Counted from the stretch's first letter, positions 18,622-27,725 are shown. The stretch: 64,000 bases of DNA from Sphingomonas bacterium (GCF_903642285.1 NZ_CAHJWJ010000013.1:23055-87054); one strand, 5' to 3'. Translations and numbers: made by a program. The notes: generated by a model not told the origin, from the sequence alone.

Positions 18622-19680
18622 TCAGGGCAGGGCGCGTGCCTGTTTCATCGATGGACCGAAACCGTCGATGAACCGCTGCGCCGGCCGTTCGACCCGAACG
18701 TGGAGGATCGTCGAGCATAGCAGGACGATACCGATATAGACGGCGATCAGGGCCGGCGGGACGTCATCGACCCGGCGGACGAAGACCAGCTTGAAGACGA
18801 TCCACAGCGGATAGTGACATAGATAGGTGGCGTAGCTGACCTCGCCGAGGAAATGCATCCCGCGGCCCCCGGGCGCACTGGCCACGACCGCGTGAGCGAG
18901 CAGGAAGATCAACAGCGCGAACAGCGCGGGCGCGGCGAGCGTTTCGGGTACGCCGATCGCCCACGAGGCCGCGACGCCGACCGCCGTCACGCCCGCTACG
19001 CGCACGCCATCGCTGCGCTGCCAAAGCGCACAGACGATGGTTCCGGTGAGGAACTCGCACAGGCAGCGGACGAGGCCGAACCGCGGGATGTCGAAACTGA
19101 GCAGCGGCGACGGCTGGATGACGACGCACAATCCGATCGTCAGAATGCCTGCCAGCGCCAGCAATGCGGTGGTCGACAGTCGTCGCCAGTCGAAGATGAT
19201 CGCGACCACCGGAAAGACGAGATAGGCACCCAGCTCCGCGCTGATCGACCAGGACGGGATGTTCCATGCCAGCCGGTCTAGGAAACCCCAGTTCTGCAGC
19301 AGCAGAACGTGCAGCGGCAGATCGGCGAACGGAAAGGAAACGGGGTCCGCCCGGCCGGTCGCGACGAAGACCAGCGCCAGCGCGACCATCGCCGAGAGCA
19401 TTACGGCATGCAGCGGCCAGACGCGCGCGATCCGTTTGCGCAGGAACGGCACGAACGCATGCCACCGCTCCCGGTGCAGCCGCTCGCCCCAGCTGAGCCA
19501 CATCACGAAACCCGAAAGCAGGAAGAAGAAATCGACCGCCAGATACCCCTTGGACAACAGCAATGCGATTGCCGGCGGGAGCCCTGCGATCGACTGGCGG
19601 ATGTGGAACAGGACGACGAACCATGCCGCGATCCCGCGCGCGCCGGTCAGCGCGCGCAGTTCGCCGACGGGTCGAGTCAC
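18622..19680 (-). CDS. acyltransferase 3 family membrane protein (OafA/YrhL-like)
   Basis: A 352-residue integral membrane protein with about ten helices. The N-terminal ELRALTGARGIAAWFVVLFHI carries the conserved arginine and histidine of acyltransferase 3, and YLAVDFFFLLSGFVMWL follows. The family O-acetylates or otherwise acylates polysaccharides and lipids at the inner membrane. Its start overlaps the stop of the O-ligase gene by 4 bases (ATGA), so the two are translationally coupled. That context points to modification of an exported polysaccharide (inference). Confidence 0.85.
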   Translation of the reverse strand: MTRPVGELRALTGARGIAAWFVVLFHIRQSIAGLPPAIALLLSKGYLAVDFFFLLSGFVMWLSWGERLHRERWHAFVPFLRKRIARVWPLHAVMLSAMVALALVFVATGRADPVSFPFADLPLHVLLLQNWGFLDRLAWNIPSWSISAELGAYLVFPVVAIIFDWRRLSTTALLALAGILTIGLCVVIQPSPLLSFDIPRFGLVRCLCEFLTGTIVCALWQRSDGVRVAGVTAVGVAASWAIGVPETLAAPALFALLIFLLAHAVVASAPGGRGMHFLGEVSYATYLCHYPLWIVFKLVFVRRVDDVPPALIAVYIGIVLLCSTILHVRVERPAQRFIDGFGPSMKQARALP

Positions 19681-21029
19681 GCCGGCACCGGTGTCACGCG
19701 CGAGCGCCGGATCGGCCGGGCGCTCGCCTGGCCGCTCTTGCGCGCCAGATAGGTGTCGAGCCCGATCTGCGCGCCGATCAGCATGTAGACAAACGGCTGG
19801 AACGCGATCGCGATGAACGCCGCGCCGAGCAGATAGACGAGATGCGCGGTCTGCAATGCCCCCGCCAGCCCGCCTGCCCAGGCGAGATCGCCTGCGCGGT
19901 AGCGACGGCGCAGGATTTCCATGCGGATCAGTCCGGTGATGCTGATGATCAGCCAGAGCCCGAGTCCCGGATAGCCTTGTTCGCCGAGCATCTCGAAATA
20001 GGCGCTGTGATAGGCGCGCGCCTTGTCGACTTCGACGGTGTTCTGCGCCGATTTCGATGCCGGGCCGCCGTCGCTCTTCACCAGGTCATAGCGGATATGG
20101 TTGCCGCGATACGCCTCGAACCCGCCGCCGAACGGATGCGTCTTCGCATAATCCCATGTCCAGCCCCAGACCGCGATCCGGGTGGAGGCGGATTCGTCCG
20201 CCTGATAGGATTTGATCGTGTCCATCCGCTGCGTGAACTGCGACGGCAGGAAGGGGACGGCGACGACACCGAGCAATGCGAGCACGGCGACGTAACGCGC
20301 CCTTTTCTGCACCGCGCGGATCTGCAGCACCGCCAACAGCAGGATGCAGAGCAGCCCCGTCCGCGTGGAGGTGCCGACCGGGATCAGCAGGCAAGCGAAG
20401 ACCAGCGCGAGACAGAATGTCTTCGATCGCCAGTCGGGCGGAAAAACGGTGCCGTAGCGCATGAACCAGACGATCACGGGAATGATCGCGATCGCGACGG
20501 CGGAGATCGTGCTGCCCTCGTACAGACCGCTATTGTTGTCGACCATCAGGTTCAGCTGCCCATAGCCGCCACCGCCGCTCGCCAGCGTCTTTGCGCCACC
20601 CACGATGATGATCGACGCCGCCGACAGGATCATGAACAGCAGCAGCGATTCGATCCGTAGCCTGGTCCGCAGCGTCAGCGGCAGGAACGCCGCGAAGAAC
20701 AACGCCTTCCAGACCCAGTCCCACGTATCGATCGCGTCCGCGGGGAAATCCGCGCCGAGCGTCGTCAGCCCGCAATAGGCCATCAGGATCAGGATGATCC
20801 CCTGACGCGGCGCGACCCGAACATCGGCCTTGTCGTCCGCGATGGCCCAGGCCCCGACCGCCAGCGCGACCGCGATCAACGAGATGGGCACCGTGTTCAG
20901 CAGGAAATAGGTCAGCCGCTGCGGCGAGACGATGTCGATATAGACATAGGCAAGCACGAACAGGAACGGCCGACGAAACCCCATCCCGAACAGTGCGACG
21001 AGGAACGCTACGAAGGCGAGATCACGCAA
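19677..21029 (-). CDS. O-antigen-ligase-like protein, exosortase A system-associated
   Basis: A 450-residue protein with about ten to eleven membrane helices and a large periplasmic loop in the second half (KTHPFGGGFEAYRGNHIRYD), the layout of Wzy/WaaL-type O-ligases. The N-terminus MRDLAFVAFLVALFGMGFRRP and the motif AYVYIDIVSPQRLTYFLLN match the 'putative O-glycosylation ligase, exosortase A-associated' family as I know it. The start codon is TTG; it overlaps the stop of the small membrane gene 21022-21177, so coupling is likely. No exosortase gene lies in the window. Function: probably polysaccharide polymerisation or transfer at the periplasmic face. Confidence 0.78.
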   Translation of the reverse strand: MRDLAFVAFLVALFGMGFRRPFLFVLAYVYIDIVSPQRLTYFLLNTVPISLIAVALAVGAWAIADDKADVRVAPRQGIILILMAYCGLTTLGADFPADAIDTWDWVWKALFFAAFLPLTLRTRLRIESLLLFMILSAASIIIVGGAKTLASGGGGYGQLNLMVDNNSGLYEGSTISAVAIAIIPVIVWFMRYGTVFPPDWRSKTFCLALVFACLLIPVGTSTRTGLLCILLLAVLQIRAVQKRARYVAVLALLGVVAVPFLPSQFTQRMDTIKSYQADESASTRIAVWGWTWDYAKTHPFGGGFEAYRGNHIRYDLVKSDGGPASKSAQNTVEVDKARAYHSAYFEMLGEQGYPGLGLWLIISITGLIRMEILRRRYRAGDLAWAGGLAGALQTAHLVYLLGAAFIAIAFQPFVYMLIGAQIGLDTYLARKSGQASARPIRRSRVTPVPA

Positions 21030-21177
21030 CCGGCGGCTCCCCGTCTGCGGTACGCTTGCGCGGCGCGCGTTTCGCTTCGACCGGGCCCTCCCTGTCCAGA
21101 TCGGGACGCTTGAGCAGCAGGAACGCGGCGAGCAGCATCAGCCCGTGCGTCAGGCCGAGCGCCAGATTGTCGATCAT
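21022..21177 (-). CDS. 51-residue single-helix membrane protein upstream of the O-ligase
   Basis: A short frame starts MIDNLALGLTHGLMLLAAF, continues LLLKRPDLDREGPVEAKR and ends with a basic, proline-rich tail. One membrane helix (about residues 5-22) precedes a charged cytoplasmic-looking tail. AAAGG lies about 8 bases before the ATG. Its TGA overlaps the TTG start of the O-ligase by 8 bases, the main argument that it is a real coupled gene. No family recognised. Confidence 0.55.
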   Translation of the reverse strand: MIDNLALGLTHGLMLLAAFLLLKRPDLDREGPVEAKRAPRKRTADGEPPVA

Positions 21178-21271
21178 CGCCGTGCCTTTCGCCCGCACCT
21201 CGAATGTGCCGGTCCTGCCTAACGCGGCCCGGTTGACGGCGCGTTAAGCGCTTTGCGGGCAATAGGATGGG

Positions 21272-22510
21272 ATGCGGATTCTCCACGTCCTCGATCACGG
21301 TTTGCCGTTGCAGAGCGGCTACACGTTTCGTACCCGCGCGATCCTGAAGGCGCAGGAGGCGATGGGCTGGCAGGTCGCCGCCGTCACCGGGCCGCGACAA
21401 GGGCAATGTGCCGCGGCGATGGAACGTCACGACGGCCTTGTCTTCCACCGGACGGCCACGCGCGGGTTGAACAACGCTTTTGACGAGATGGCCGGGATCG
21501 CCGCCTTCGCCAGGCGGATCGCGCAAGCGGTCGACTCGTTCACGCCGGACCTCATCCACGCGCATTCGCCGGTACTGGATGCGATCGCCGCGCTGATCGT
21601 CGCCCGCCGCCGCGCCCTGCCGCTCGTCTACGAAATCCGCGCCTTCTGGGAAGATGCCGCGGTCGGCAACGGCACCGGCACGCAAGGGTCGCTGCGCTAC
21701 CGCGCGACTCGCCTGCTGGAAAGCTGGGCGGTGCGGCGTGCGGATGCGGTCGCGGTGATCTGCGAAGGCTTGCGCGGCGATCTGGTCGCGCGCGGGATCG
21801 ACCCGGGCAAGATCCTGGTATCGCCGAACGGCGTCGATCTGGGATTGTTCGGCGATCCGCCGCCGCGCGACGATGCGCTGGCGGCATCGCTCGGCCTGGA
21901 CGGGGCCGACGTCGTCGGGTTCATCGGCAGCTTCTACGATTACGAGGGGCTGGACGACCTGATCGCGGCGATGCCGGCGCTGGTCGCGCGGCGGCCCGCC
22001 GCGAAGCTGCTGCTGGTCGGCGGTGGGCCGATGGAGGGGGCGTTGCGTGCGCAGGCGGCGACATCGCCGGTCGCCGGCGCGATCCGCTTCGTCGGTCGCG
22101 TACCGCACGACGCGGTCGAACGCTATTACGCGCTCGTCGACATCCTCGCCTATCCGCGCAAACGGATGCGGCTGACCGATCTCGTCACGCCGCTGAAACC
22201 GCTGGAGGCGATGGCGCAGGGGCGGCTGGTCGCGGCGTCCGATGTCGGCGGTCACCGCGAGCTGATCCGCGACGGCGATACCGGTACGCTGTTCGCGCCG
22301 GACGATCCGCGCGCGATCGCCGATGCGCTGGCCGGTATGTTCGCGGACCGCGGCGGTTGGGACGCGCGACGCGAGCGTGCCCGTCTGTTCGTGGCGAAGG
22401 ACCGTAACTGGTCGTCAAATATTTCGCGTTATACCCCTGTTTACCAACGGCTCGTGGCGGCCGCGCAGATGGATAGATCATGGTCCCGATTCCCCGCCTT
22501 CAAAGCGTGA
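21272..22510 (+). CDS. GT4-type glycosyltransferase, exosortase A system-associated
   Basis: A 412-residue GT-B-fold enzyme that transfers a sugar from a nucleotide donor during polysaccharide assembly in the cytoplasm. The N-terminus MRILHVLDHGLPLQSGYTFR is characteristic of the exosortase A-associated glycosyltransferases. The C-terminal donor domain carries GFIGSFYDYEGLDDLIAAMP, LLLVGGGPMEG and the EX7E-like segment TPLKPLEAMAQGRLVAASDVGG. It is divergent from the O-ligase operon and overlaps the next gene by 31 bases. Donor and acceptor are unknown. Confidence 0.85.
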   Translation: MRILHVLDHGLPLQSGYTFRTRAILKAQEAMGWQVAAVTGPRQGQCAAAMERHDGLVFHRTATRGLNNAFDEMAGIAAFARRIAQAVDSFTPDLIHAHSPVLDAIAALIVARRRALPLVYEIRAFWEDAAVGNGTGTQGSLRYRATRLLESWAVRRADAVAVICEGLRGDLVARGIDPGKILVSPNGVDLGLFGDPPPRDDALAASLGLDGADVVGFIGSFYDYEGLDDLIAAMPALVARRPAAKLLLVGGGPMEGALRAQAATSPVAGAIRFVGRVPHDAVERYYALVDILAYPRKRMRLTDLVTPLKPLEAMAQGRLVAASDVGGHRELIRDGDTGTLFAPDDPRAIADALAGMFADRGGWDARRERARLFVAKDRNWSSNISRYTPVYQRLVAAAQMDRSWSRFPAFKA

Positions 22511-23187
22511 ACCCGCGGATCGCCGCGATCGGCGGCGGCGCTTGTGCGTCGATCGTCATCGCCGCGATCGTGTTGATGCCGTCCCACATGCTGGAAACCC
22601 TGGTCTGGACCAGCGGCGTCGCCGCGCTCGTGCCGACCGCGCAACCGCCGTTGGGAATCACGGCCCGTGCGGTCCTTGCGATCGCCGCAGGCGGGCTGAC
22701 GGGCGCGGTCGCGTGGTCGGTTCTCTATCTGTCGTTCGGGCCCGGCGGTTTTCTCGTGGATACGAAGCGCGGCGAGCGTGCCGTCGACGCGCCCCCCCTC
22801 GTGCGTCGCGCGGATGCGCATCCCGACGCACCGCCGCGCCGTCCGATCTGCGCCGCCGATCTCGGCCAGCCGATGATGGATGCGCCCCGCGTCGAACGAT
22901 CGCTGCCGACCAACCTCGAACAGCCGCTGGCCGCGTTCGATCCTGCCGCGATCCCCGCGGCGCCGCTCGCGCCCGTGCGGCCGGTCGCGCCATTGCCCCG
23001 CCCGCAGCCCGACGCCCGGATCGAGACGTTCGAACTGCCTCCCGTTCCGCCGGTCCGTATCGCCGCCGTCCAGCCTCGGCCGTTCGCGCCGGTACACGCT
23101 CGTTCCGAACCGGCCACGGCACCTTCGATCGAGGCGTTGCTGCGTCGGCTGGAAACGGGCGCGCGGGCGCGGGAACTGGCGCGGTAG
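22480..23187 (+). CDS. membrane protein of unknown function with proline-rich tail
   Basis: A 235-residue protein not assigned to a family. Two hydrophobic segments are visible: about residues 14-35 (IAAIGGGACASIVIAAIVLM) and 63-87 (AVLAIAAGGLTGAVAWSVLY). The remaining 150 residues are rich in proline, alanine and arginine and look disordered, ending with a short helix-like segment (SIEALLRRLETGARARELAR). Its ATG lies inside the glycosyltransferase gene (31-base overlap), so it is probably co-translated with it and may belong to the same polysaccharide system. No catalytic motif is seen. Confidence 0.7.
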   Translation: MVPIPRLQSVNPRIAAIGGGACASIVIAAIVLMPSHMLETLVWTSGVAALVPTAQPPLGITARAVLAIAAGGLTGAVAWSVLYLSFGPGGFLVDTKRGERAVDAPPLVRRADAHPDAPPRRPICAADLGQPMMDAPRVERSLPTNLEQPLAAFDPAAIPAAPLAPVRPVAPLPRPQPDARIETFELPPVPPVRIAAVQPRPFAPVHARSEPATAPSIEALLRRLETGARARELAR

Positions 23188-23270
23188 ACCGACGAGCCGC
23201 TCACCCGTCAAATCTCTTCGCGACCGCGCTTTCCTCTGATAACCGGCAAAAACGGTTGGAGGGAGCGGAT

Positions 23271-24836
23271 ATGGACGGGATCGCCGATACGGGCGTGCAG
23301 CGCGCGCCGCGTTATGCGTGGTACGTTCTCGCCATCTTGGTCCTGGTCTATGTCCTGAACTTCGTCGACCGGCAGATCATCGCGATCCTGGCGAAGGACA
23401 TCAAACGCGATCTGGGCGTGGACGATCAATTCATCGGTTTCCTGTTCGGCACCGCGTTCGGCGTGTTCTACGCGGTTTTCGGTATCCCGCTCGGTCGCCT
23501 CGCGGATAGTTGGCGGCGGACATGGCTGATGACGCTGGGTCTCGCGGTCTGGTCGGGGATGACCACGCTGTCCGGGTTCGCACGGAGCGGCACGACCCTG
23601 GCCATCGCGCGCGTGGGGGTCGGTATCGGCGAGGCGACCGCGAGCCCCGCCGCCTATTCGCTCATCTCCGACTGGTTTCCGAAACGGCTGCGCGCGACCG
23701 CGCTCGCGCTCTATTCGTCGGGAATCTACATCGGCGGCGGGGCGTCGCTGTTCATCGGTGGATTGATCGTCAAGCGCTGGGACCTTGCGTATCCCGTCCA
23801 CGCGCCGCTCGGTCTGCGCGGCTGGCAGGCGGCGTTCATGGCGGTCGGTATTCCGGGTCTGATCGTCGCGCTATGGATTGCGACCTTGCGCGAACCCCGG
23901 CGCGGGCAGTCGGAGGGGCTGGCGACCCCACCGCCGCACCCACGCCCCTTCGCCGCGTTCCTGGAAGAACTGGCCGCGACGATTCCGCCATTCACGCTGA
24001 TCGGCGCGGCGCGGCGGGGCGGCAGGGCATTCCGGACCAACGTCCTGGTCGCGGTGCTGGTCGCATTGGCGGCGTTCGCGGCGATCAGGATCGACGGTAG
24101 CAAATCGGTCGCGCAATGGGGTGCGGTCGGCATCGGCGTGTACGCGGTCTTTTCCTGGAGCGCGGCGCTTCGCGAGCGCGATCCGGCGACCTTTGCGCTG
24201 ACGCTCGGCACACCGGCGTTCGTCGGCATAGTGATCGCCTATGGGCTGAATGCGCTGGTGGCGTATGCGGTCGCCGCATTCGGCGCGACCTATGTCCGCG
24301 ATACCTTCGCGGTGTCCGCCGAGCAGGCCGGGCTGTGGATCGGCGCGCCCGCCGCGCTGTCGGGCTTTCTGGGGATCACGATCGGCGGGCGTGCGGCGGA
24401 CTGGCTGCGCCAGCGTCATGCGTCGGGCCGGATCATGGTCGTATTGTTCGGCGGGATGACGCCGCTCGTCCCGGTCCTGCTGGCCTTTCGCGCGAGCAGC
24501 GCGACCATGTTCTTCGCGATGCTGCCGATCGCGCAATTGCTCGCCAGCAGTGCGCTCGGTGCGTCCGCGGCGGCGACGCAGGATCTGGTGCTGCCCCGGA
24601 TGCGCGGCACGGCGACCGCGGTGTTCTTCATCGGCACGACGCTGATCGGCCTCTCGTTCGGACCCTATATGGCCGGTCGTATCTCGGTCGCGACGGGCAG
24701 CCTGGCGACCGGCGTGTTGTCGCTGCTGATGACGATGCCGGTCGCACTGGTCGCCGGCATCGTCGCCTATCGCCTGGTCCCGGCCGCCGAGGCGACGCGG
24801 GTCGCGCGCGCCCGGGCGTCGGGGGAGCCGGCGTAG
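23271..24836 (+). CDS. major facilitator superfamily transporter (spinster-like)
   Basis: A 521-residue inner-membrane transporter with twelve or more helices. The N-terminus YVLAILVLVYVLNFVDRQIIAILAKDIKRDLGV is typical of the spinster-like group, and the loop GRLADSWRRTWLMTLGLAVWSGMT carries the MFS signature between helices 2 and 3. The middle of the protein has an extra hydrophobic insert near residues 255-300. The frame is open upstream, but the chosen ATG follows GGAGGGA by 6 bases. Substrate unknown. Its stop lies one base from the stop of the convergent sodC. Confidence 0.87.
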   Translation: MDGIADTGVQRAPRYAWYVLAILVLVYVLNFVDRQIIAILAKDIKRDLGVDDQFIGFLFGTAFGVFYAVFGIPLGRLADSWRRTWLMTLGLAVWSGMTTLSGFARSGTTLAIARVGVGIGEATASPAAYSLISDWFPKRLRATALALYSSGIYIGGGASLFIGGLIVKRWDLAYPVHAPLGLRGWQAAFMAVGIPGLIVALWIATLREPRRGQSEGLATPPPHPRPFAAFLEELAATIPPFTLIGAARRGGRAFRTNVLVAVLVALAAFAAIRIDGSKSVAQWGAVGIGVYAVFSWSAALRERDPATFALTLGTPAFVGIVIAYGLNALVAYAVAAFGATYVRDTFAVSAEQAGLWIGAPAALSGFLGITIGGRAADWLRQRHASGRIMVVLFGGMTPLVPVLLAFRASSATMFFAMLPIAQLLASSALGASAAATQDLVLPRMRGTATAVFFIGTTLIGLSFGPYMAGRISVATGSLATGVLSLLMTMPVALVAGIVAYRLVPAAEATRVARARASGEPA

Positions 24837-24837
24837 A

Positions 24838-25374
24838 TCAGCCCGCGGTAAACACGCCGCACGCGATCCGGCCGCCGCTGTTGCCCGACGGATCGGTCAT
24901 CAGGTCGTCGGGGCCGGCATGGACCACGATCGATGCGCCGTCCGTGTCCATCAGGGTGGCGACCGTCGCGCCCGGGACGACCAGCGCGACGGTGCCGCGG
25001 CCGTCGTTGCCGACGATCAGATTGGGCAGATCGCCCTCGTGCGGCCCTTGCGGGTTCATGCTGCCGTGCTTCGCGCCGGTCGGGTTCCAATGCCCGCCCG
25101 CGGTCGTGAAGCCGGGCGCATCGCATAGCCCGACCGTATGGACATGAATGCCGTGCGTCCCCGCGGGCAGGCCGTGGAGTTCGGCGGTGAAGCGCACGCC
25201 GCCGGCAACCGTCGTCGCCGTCGCATGGCCGATCTCCGCGCCTGTCGCATCGTGGAGGACGGCATGCGCGCCGGGCCCGTCCGCCATCGGCGCACCCATC
25301 CGCATCGACGGGCGGTCGCATCCCGCCAGTCCGGCCACGACCACCGCCAGCATCGCCGTTCGTCCGTAAAGCAT
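24838..25374 (-). CDS. sodC: Cu/Zn superoxide dismutase, lipoprotein
   Basis: Dismutates superoxide in the periplasm or at the outer membrane. The 178-residue protein begins with a lipoprotein signal ending in the lipobox LAGC (Cys19). All metal ligands are present: copper His77, His79, His95 and His152; zinc His95, His103, His112 and Asp115. Cys84 and Cys172 can form the conserved disulfide. An in-frame upstream ATG would bury the signal peptide, so the MLYGRTAML start was chosen. The gene shortly follows thpR in the same direction. Confidence 0.93.
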   Translation of the reverse strand: MLYGRTAMLAVVVAGLAGCDRPSMRMGAPMADGPGAHAVLHDATGAEIGHATATTVAGGVRFTAELHGLPAGTHGIHVHTVGLCDAPGFTTAGGHWNPTGAKHGSMNPQGPHEGDLPNLIVGNDGRGTVALVVPGATVATLMDTDGASIVVHAGPDDLMTDPSGNSGGRIACGVFTAG

Positions 25375-25390
25375 ATCGTTTCTCCCTTGC

Positions 25391-25959
25391 TTACTGCGAA
25401 CCGTCCGGCGTTTCACCGGTTCCCAGCGGCCAGCGCATGACGGGCTCATAGGTCGCGCCATCGCGTCCCAAACGACTTTCGTACAGGATCAGATGCGACG
25501 GGACGAACGGCGCGCTGGACAGTGCGGCATGCCGGACGAGCCACGCGCCGACCTGTGCTTCGTCATGGCCTGCACGGGGTAACCGCGCGAGCGTGACGTG
25601 CGGGCGATAGGCGCGTCCCTCGGGCGAAAGGCCGACGGCGACACAGGCACGATCGACCTTGCGATGCATCGCGGCCAGCGTTTCCGCGGGTGCGACCGCC
25701 GCCCATAATGCATCGGTCCGACCCCGCTTCTCGAAGCGCCCGACGCCGGCGATCGACAGGACAGGCGCGACGGCAAAGATACGGGACAATGCGATCGTCA
25801 GGTCGTCGGCGACGGTGGCCGTCACCTCGCCGATAAACCGTAGCGTCAGGTGTAGTTGTTCGTCGTCCTGCCACCGCGCGCCATCGATCCCGCTCATGCC
25901 CCCGACATCGTCACGCGGACGGCGGGCGGCGGGCGGAGAGCGACGAACAAACGGTGCAT
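25391..25959 (-). pseudogene. thpR: RNA 2',3'-cyclic phosphodiesterase (2'-5' RNA ligase family), frameshifted near its start
   Basis: The body of the protein is normal: it has the two HxTx motifs HLTL (in QLHLTLRFIGEV) and HVTL (in YRPHVTLARL) of the 2H phosphoesterases. The expected N-terminus, MHRLFVALRPPPAVR, is present but in another frame, from the ATG at 25959. It runs on as VTMSGA and stops at a TGA that overlaps an ATG (25897) in the frame of the body (ATGA). Either a 2-base insertion or 1-base deletion has split the gene, or a sequencing error is present, or the body is made by re-initiation. The 168-residue product from 25897 lacks the first strand of the fold. The frame continues upstream with non-homologous sequence. 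Confidence 0.75.
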
Positions 25960-26075
25960 ACGCGATCATCGCGCGCAGCGGCGTCAGCGCAACCGGTTTC
26001 GCTTGAAAAGAGTCGCGCCGACGCCGATATCCGGACGATCCGGCCATGGCGGTCGGCAAAGGAGTTGTTTTCGAC

Positions 26076-26825
26076 ATGGCCAATTGGTCTGACCCCCGGC
26101 CGAACGCGGCGCCGTTCGGCACCACCGCGAGCGCGACGCGCTCGACCGCGTACGACGCCGGGCTTCGCGCCTATATGCTGTCGGTCTATAATTACATGGG
26201 TTCCGGCGTGCTGCTGACGGGCATCGTCGCCATGCTCTTCGCCTGGGGCGGCGCGACGTCGCCGGCCGCACAGGTCTTCATCGGCGGCGGCGCGCTGAAA
26301 TATGTCATCATGTTCGCGCCGCTCGGGTTCGTGTTCGCGATGAGCGCGGGGCAGGCCCGGATGCAGACCTCGACGCTGAAGCTCCTGTTCTGGGGCTTCG
26401 CGGTCGTCATGGGCCTGTCGCTCTCGACGATCTTCCTCGTCTATAGCCCGATGGCGATCGCACAGGCGTTCTTTGCGACCGCCGCCGGGTTCGGCGCGCT
26501 GAGCCTTTATGGCTATACGACGAAGAAGGACCTGTCGGCGTTCGGCACGTTCCTGATCGTCGGTGTGGTCGGTCTGCTCGTTGCCAGCATCATCAACATG
26601 TTCGTGCATTCGGGTCCGCTGGGCCTGCTGATCAGCCTCGTCGGCGTGTTGCTGTTTGCCGGGTTGACCGCATATGATACGCAGCGGACCAAGAGCATGT
26701 ACCGTTACGTCGCGGGAACCGGTCAGGAAGACCGGGTGGTCATCATGGCCGCGCTGTCGCTGTATCTCGACTTCATCAATATGTTCCTGTTCATCCTCCG
26801 GCTGTTCGGCGGCAATCGCAGCTGA
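26076..26825 (+). CDS. Bax inhibitor-1/YccA family membrane protein
   Basis: A 249-residue inner-membrane protein with seven hydrophobic helices. Family landmarks are the N-terminal AGLRAYMLSVYNYMGSGVLLTG, the central YGYTTKKDLSAFGTFL and the C-terminal TAYDTQRTK followed by ALSLYLDFINMFLFILRLFG. YccA in E. coli is an FtsH substrate and modulator; others leak calcium. The function here is inferred only by family. The ATG chosen follows AAAGGAG by 11 bases; an ATG 30 bases upstream is possible. An intrinsic terminator follows the gene. Confidence 0.9.
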   Translation: MANWSDPRPNAAPFGTTASATRSTAYDAGLRAYMLSVYNYMGSGVLLTGIVAMLFAWGGATSPAAQVFIGGGALKYVIMFAPLGFVFAMSAGQARMQTSTLKLLFWGFAVVMGLSLSTIFLVYSPMAIAQAFFATAAGFGALSLYGYTTKKDLSAFGTFLIVGVVGLLVASIINMFVHSGPLGLLISLVGVLLFAGLTAYDTQRTKSMYRYVAGTGQEDRVVIMAALSLYLDFINMFLFILRLFGGNRS

Positions 26826-26852
26826 TTTCCACGGCATATCGATTCCATCACG

Positions 26853-26883
26853 GGCCCGGCGGTATCGTCCGCCGGGCCTTTCG
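26853..26883 (+). terminator. intrinsic terminator after the YccA-family gene
   Basis: GGCCCGGCGG (26853-26862), a 6-base loop and CCGCCGGGCC (26869-26878) form a perfect 10-bp stem, followed by TTTCGTTT. It lies 27 bases after the stop codon. Confidence 0.8.
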
Positions 26884-26897
26884 TTTGACCGGACCCA

Positions 26898-27701
26898 ATG
26901 CGCCTGCACATCGACGTCCACCTGGATTACGCGTTGCCGGCCCCGGCCGATATATTGCTGCAGGTCGAGGCGGCGATGATGCCCGACCAGACGGTTATCG
27001 ACGACAGGCTGACGATCTGGTCCGACACCCCGATCCGTTCGGTCGAAGGATATGACGGGGTCGGTCGTCGGTGTTGGGCGCACGGGGTCGGTCGACTGAC
27101 TGTCCATTACCGCGCGACGGTGGACGTGGCCCGTCCTCCCGTGATGCTGGCGGACTATCCGTCGACCACGCCGCGGATGGTACCCGGTGCGGTCACCGCG
27201 TATCTGATGCCGAGCCGGTATTGCCAGTCGGATCGGCTGGAGGGCTTCGTCCGGCGGCGTTTCGCCGGATTGCAGGGCGGCGCATTGGCCGAGGCACTGG
27301 TCGCCTGGATCGCACGATCGATCGATTACCGAAGCAATTCCAGCACCGGCGATACGACCGCGCTCGACACCTTCGCCGCGCGGTCGGGGGTCTGCCGGGA
27401 CTATGCGCATCTGCTCGTCGCGTTGGCACGGGCGGGCGACATCCCGGCGCGGTGCGTTTCGGCCTATGCGCCCGGCGTCGATCCGCCCGATTTTCACGCC
27501 GTCGCCGAATTGTGGCTGGATGGCGACTGGCGGCTGGTCGACCCCACGGGCATGGCGCATTGCCAGGACCTGGTCCGCGTCTGCGTCGGCCGCGATGCCA
27601 CCGATATCGCGTTCATGACGATCTTCGGTGCCGCTACGTTGCTCGATCAGCGCGTGGCCGTAAAGTCGGACAGGAACGCGGATGCGCCTGCGTCGTTGTA
27701 G
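26898..27701 (+). CDS. transglutaminase-like cysteine protease family protein
   Basis: A 267-residue protein with an N-terminal beta domain (about 1-110) and a transglutaminase-like core. The catalytic triad is complete: Cys166 in SGVCRDYAH, His200 in DFHAVAELWLDG and Asp215 in VDPTGMA. The family cleaves or ligates peptides; the substrate is unknown. No signal peptide is seen, so a cytoplasmic location is likely. It starts just after the terminator of the preceding gene, and a small acidic protein gene follows 24 bases later. Confidence 0.85.
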   Translation: MRLHIDVHLDYALPAPADILLQVEAAMMPDQTVIDDRLTIWSDTPIRSVEGYDGVGRRCWAHGVGRLTVHYRATVDVARPPVMLADYPSTTPRMVPGAVTAYLMPSRYCQSDRLEGFVRRRFAGLQGGALAEALVAWIARSIDYRSNSSTGDTTALDTFAARSGVCRDYAHLLVALARAGDIPARCVSAYAPGVDPPDFHAVAELWLDGDWRLVDPTGMAHCQDLVRVCVGRDATDIAFMTIFGAATLLDQRVAVKSDRNADAPASL

Positions 27702-27725
27702 GGAAGCAATCAAGGAGTGTCCGTG

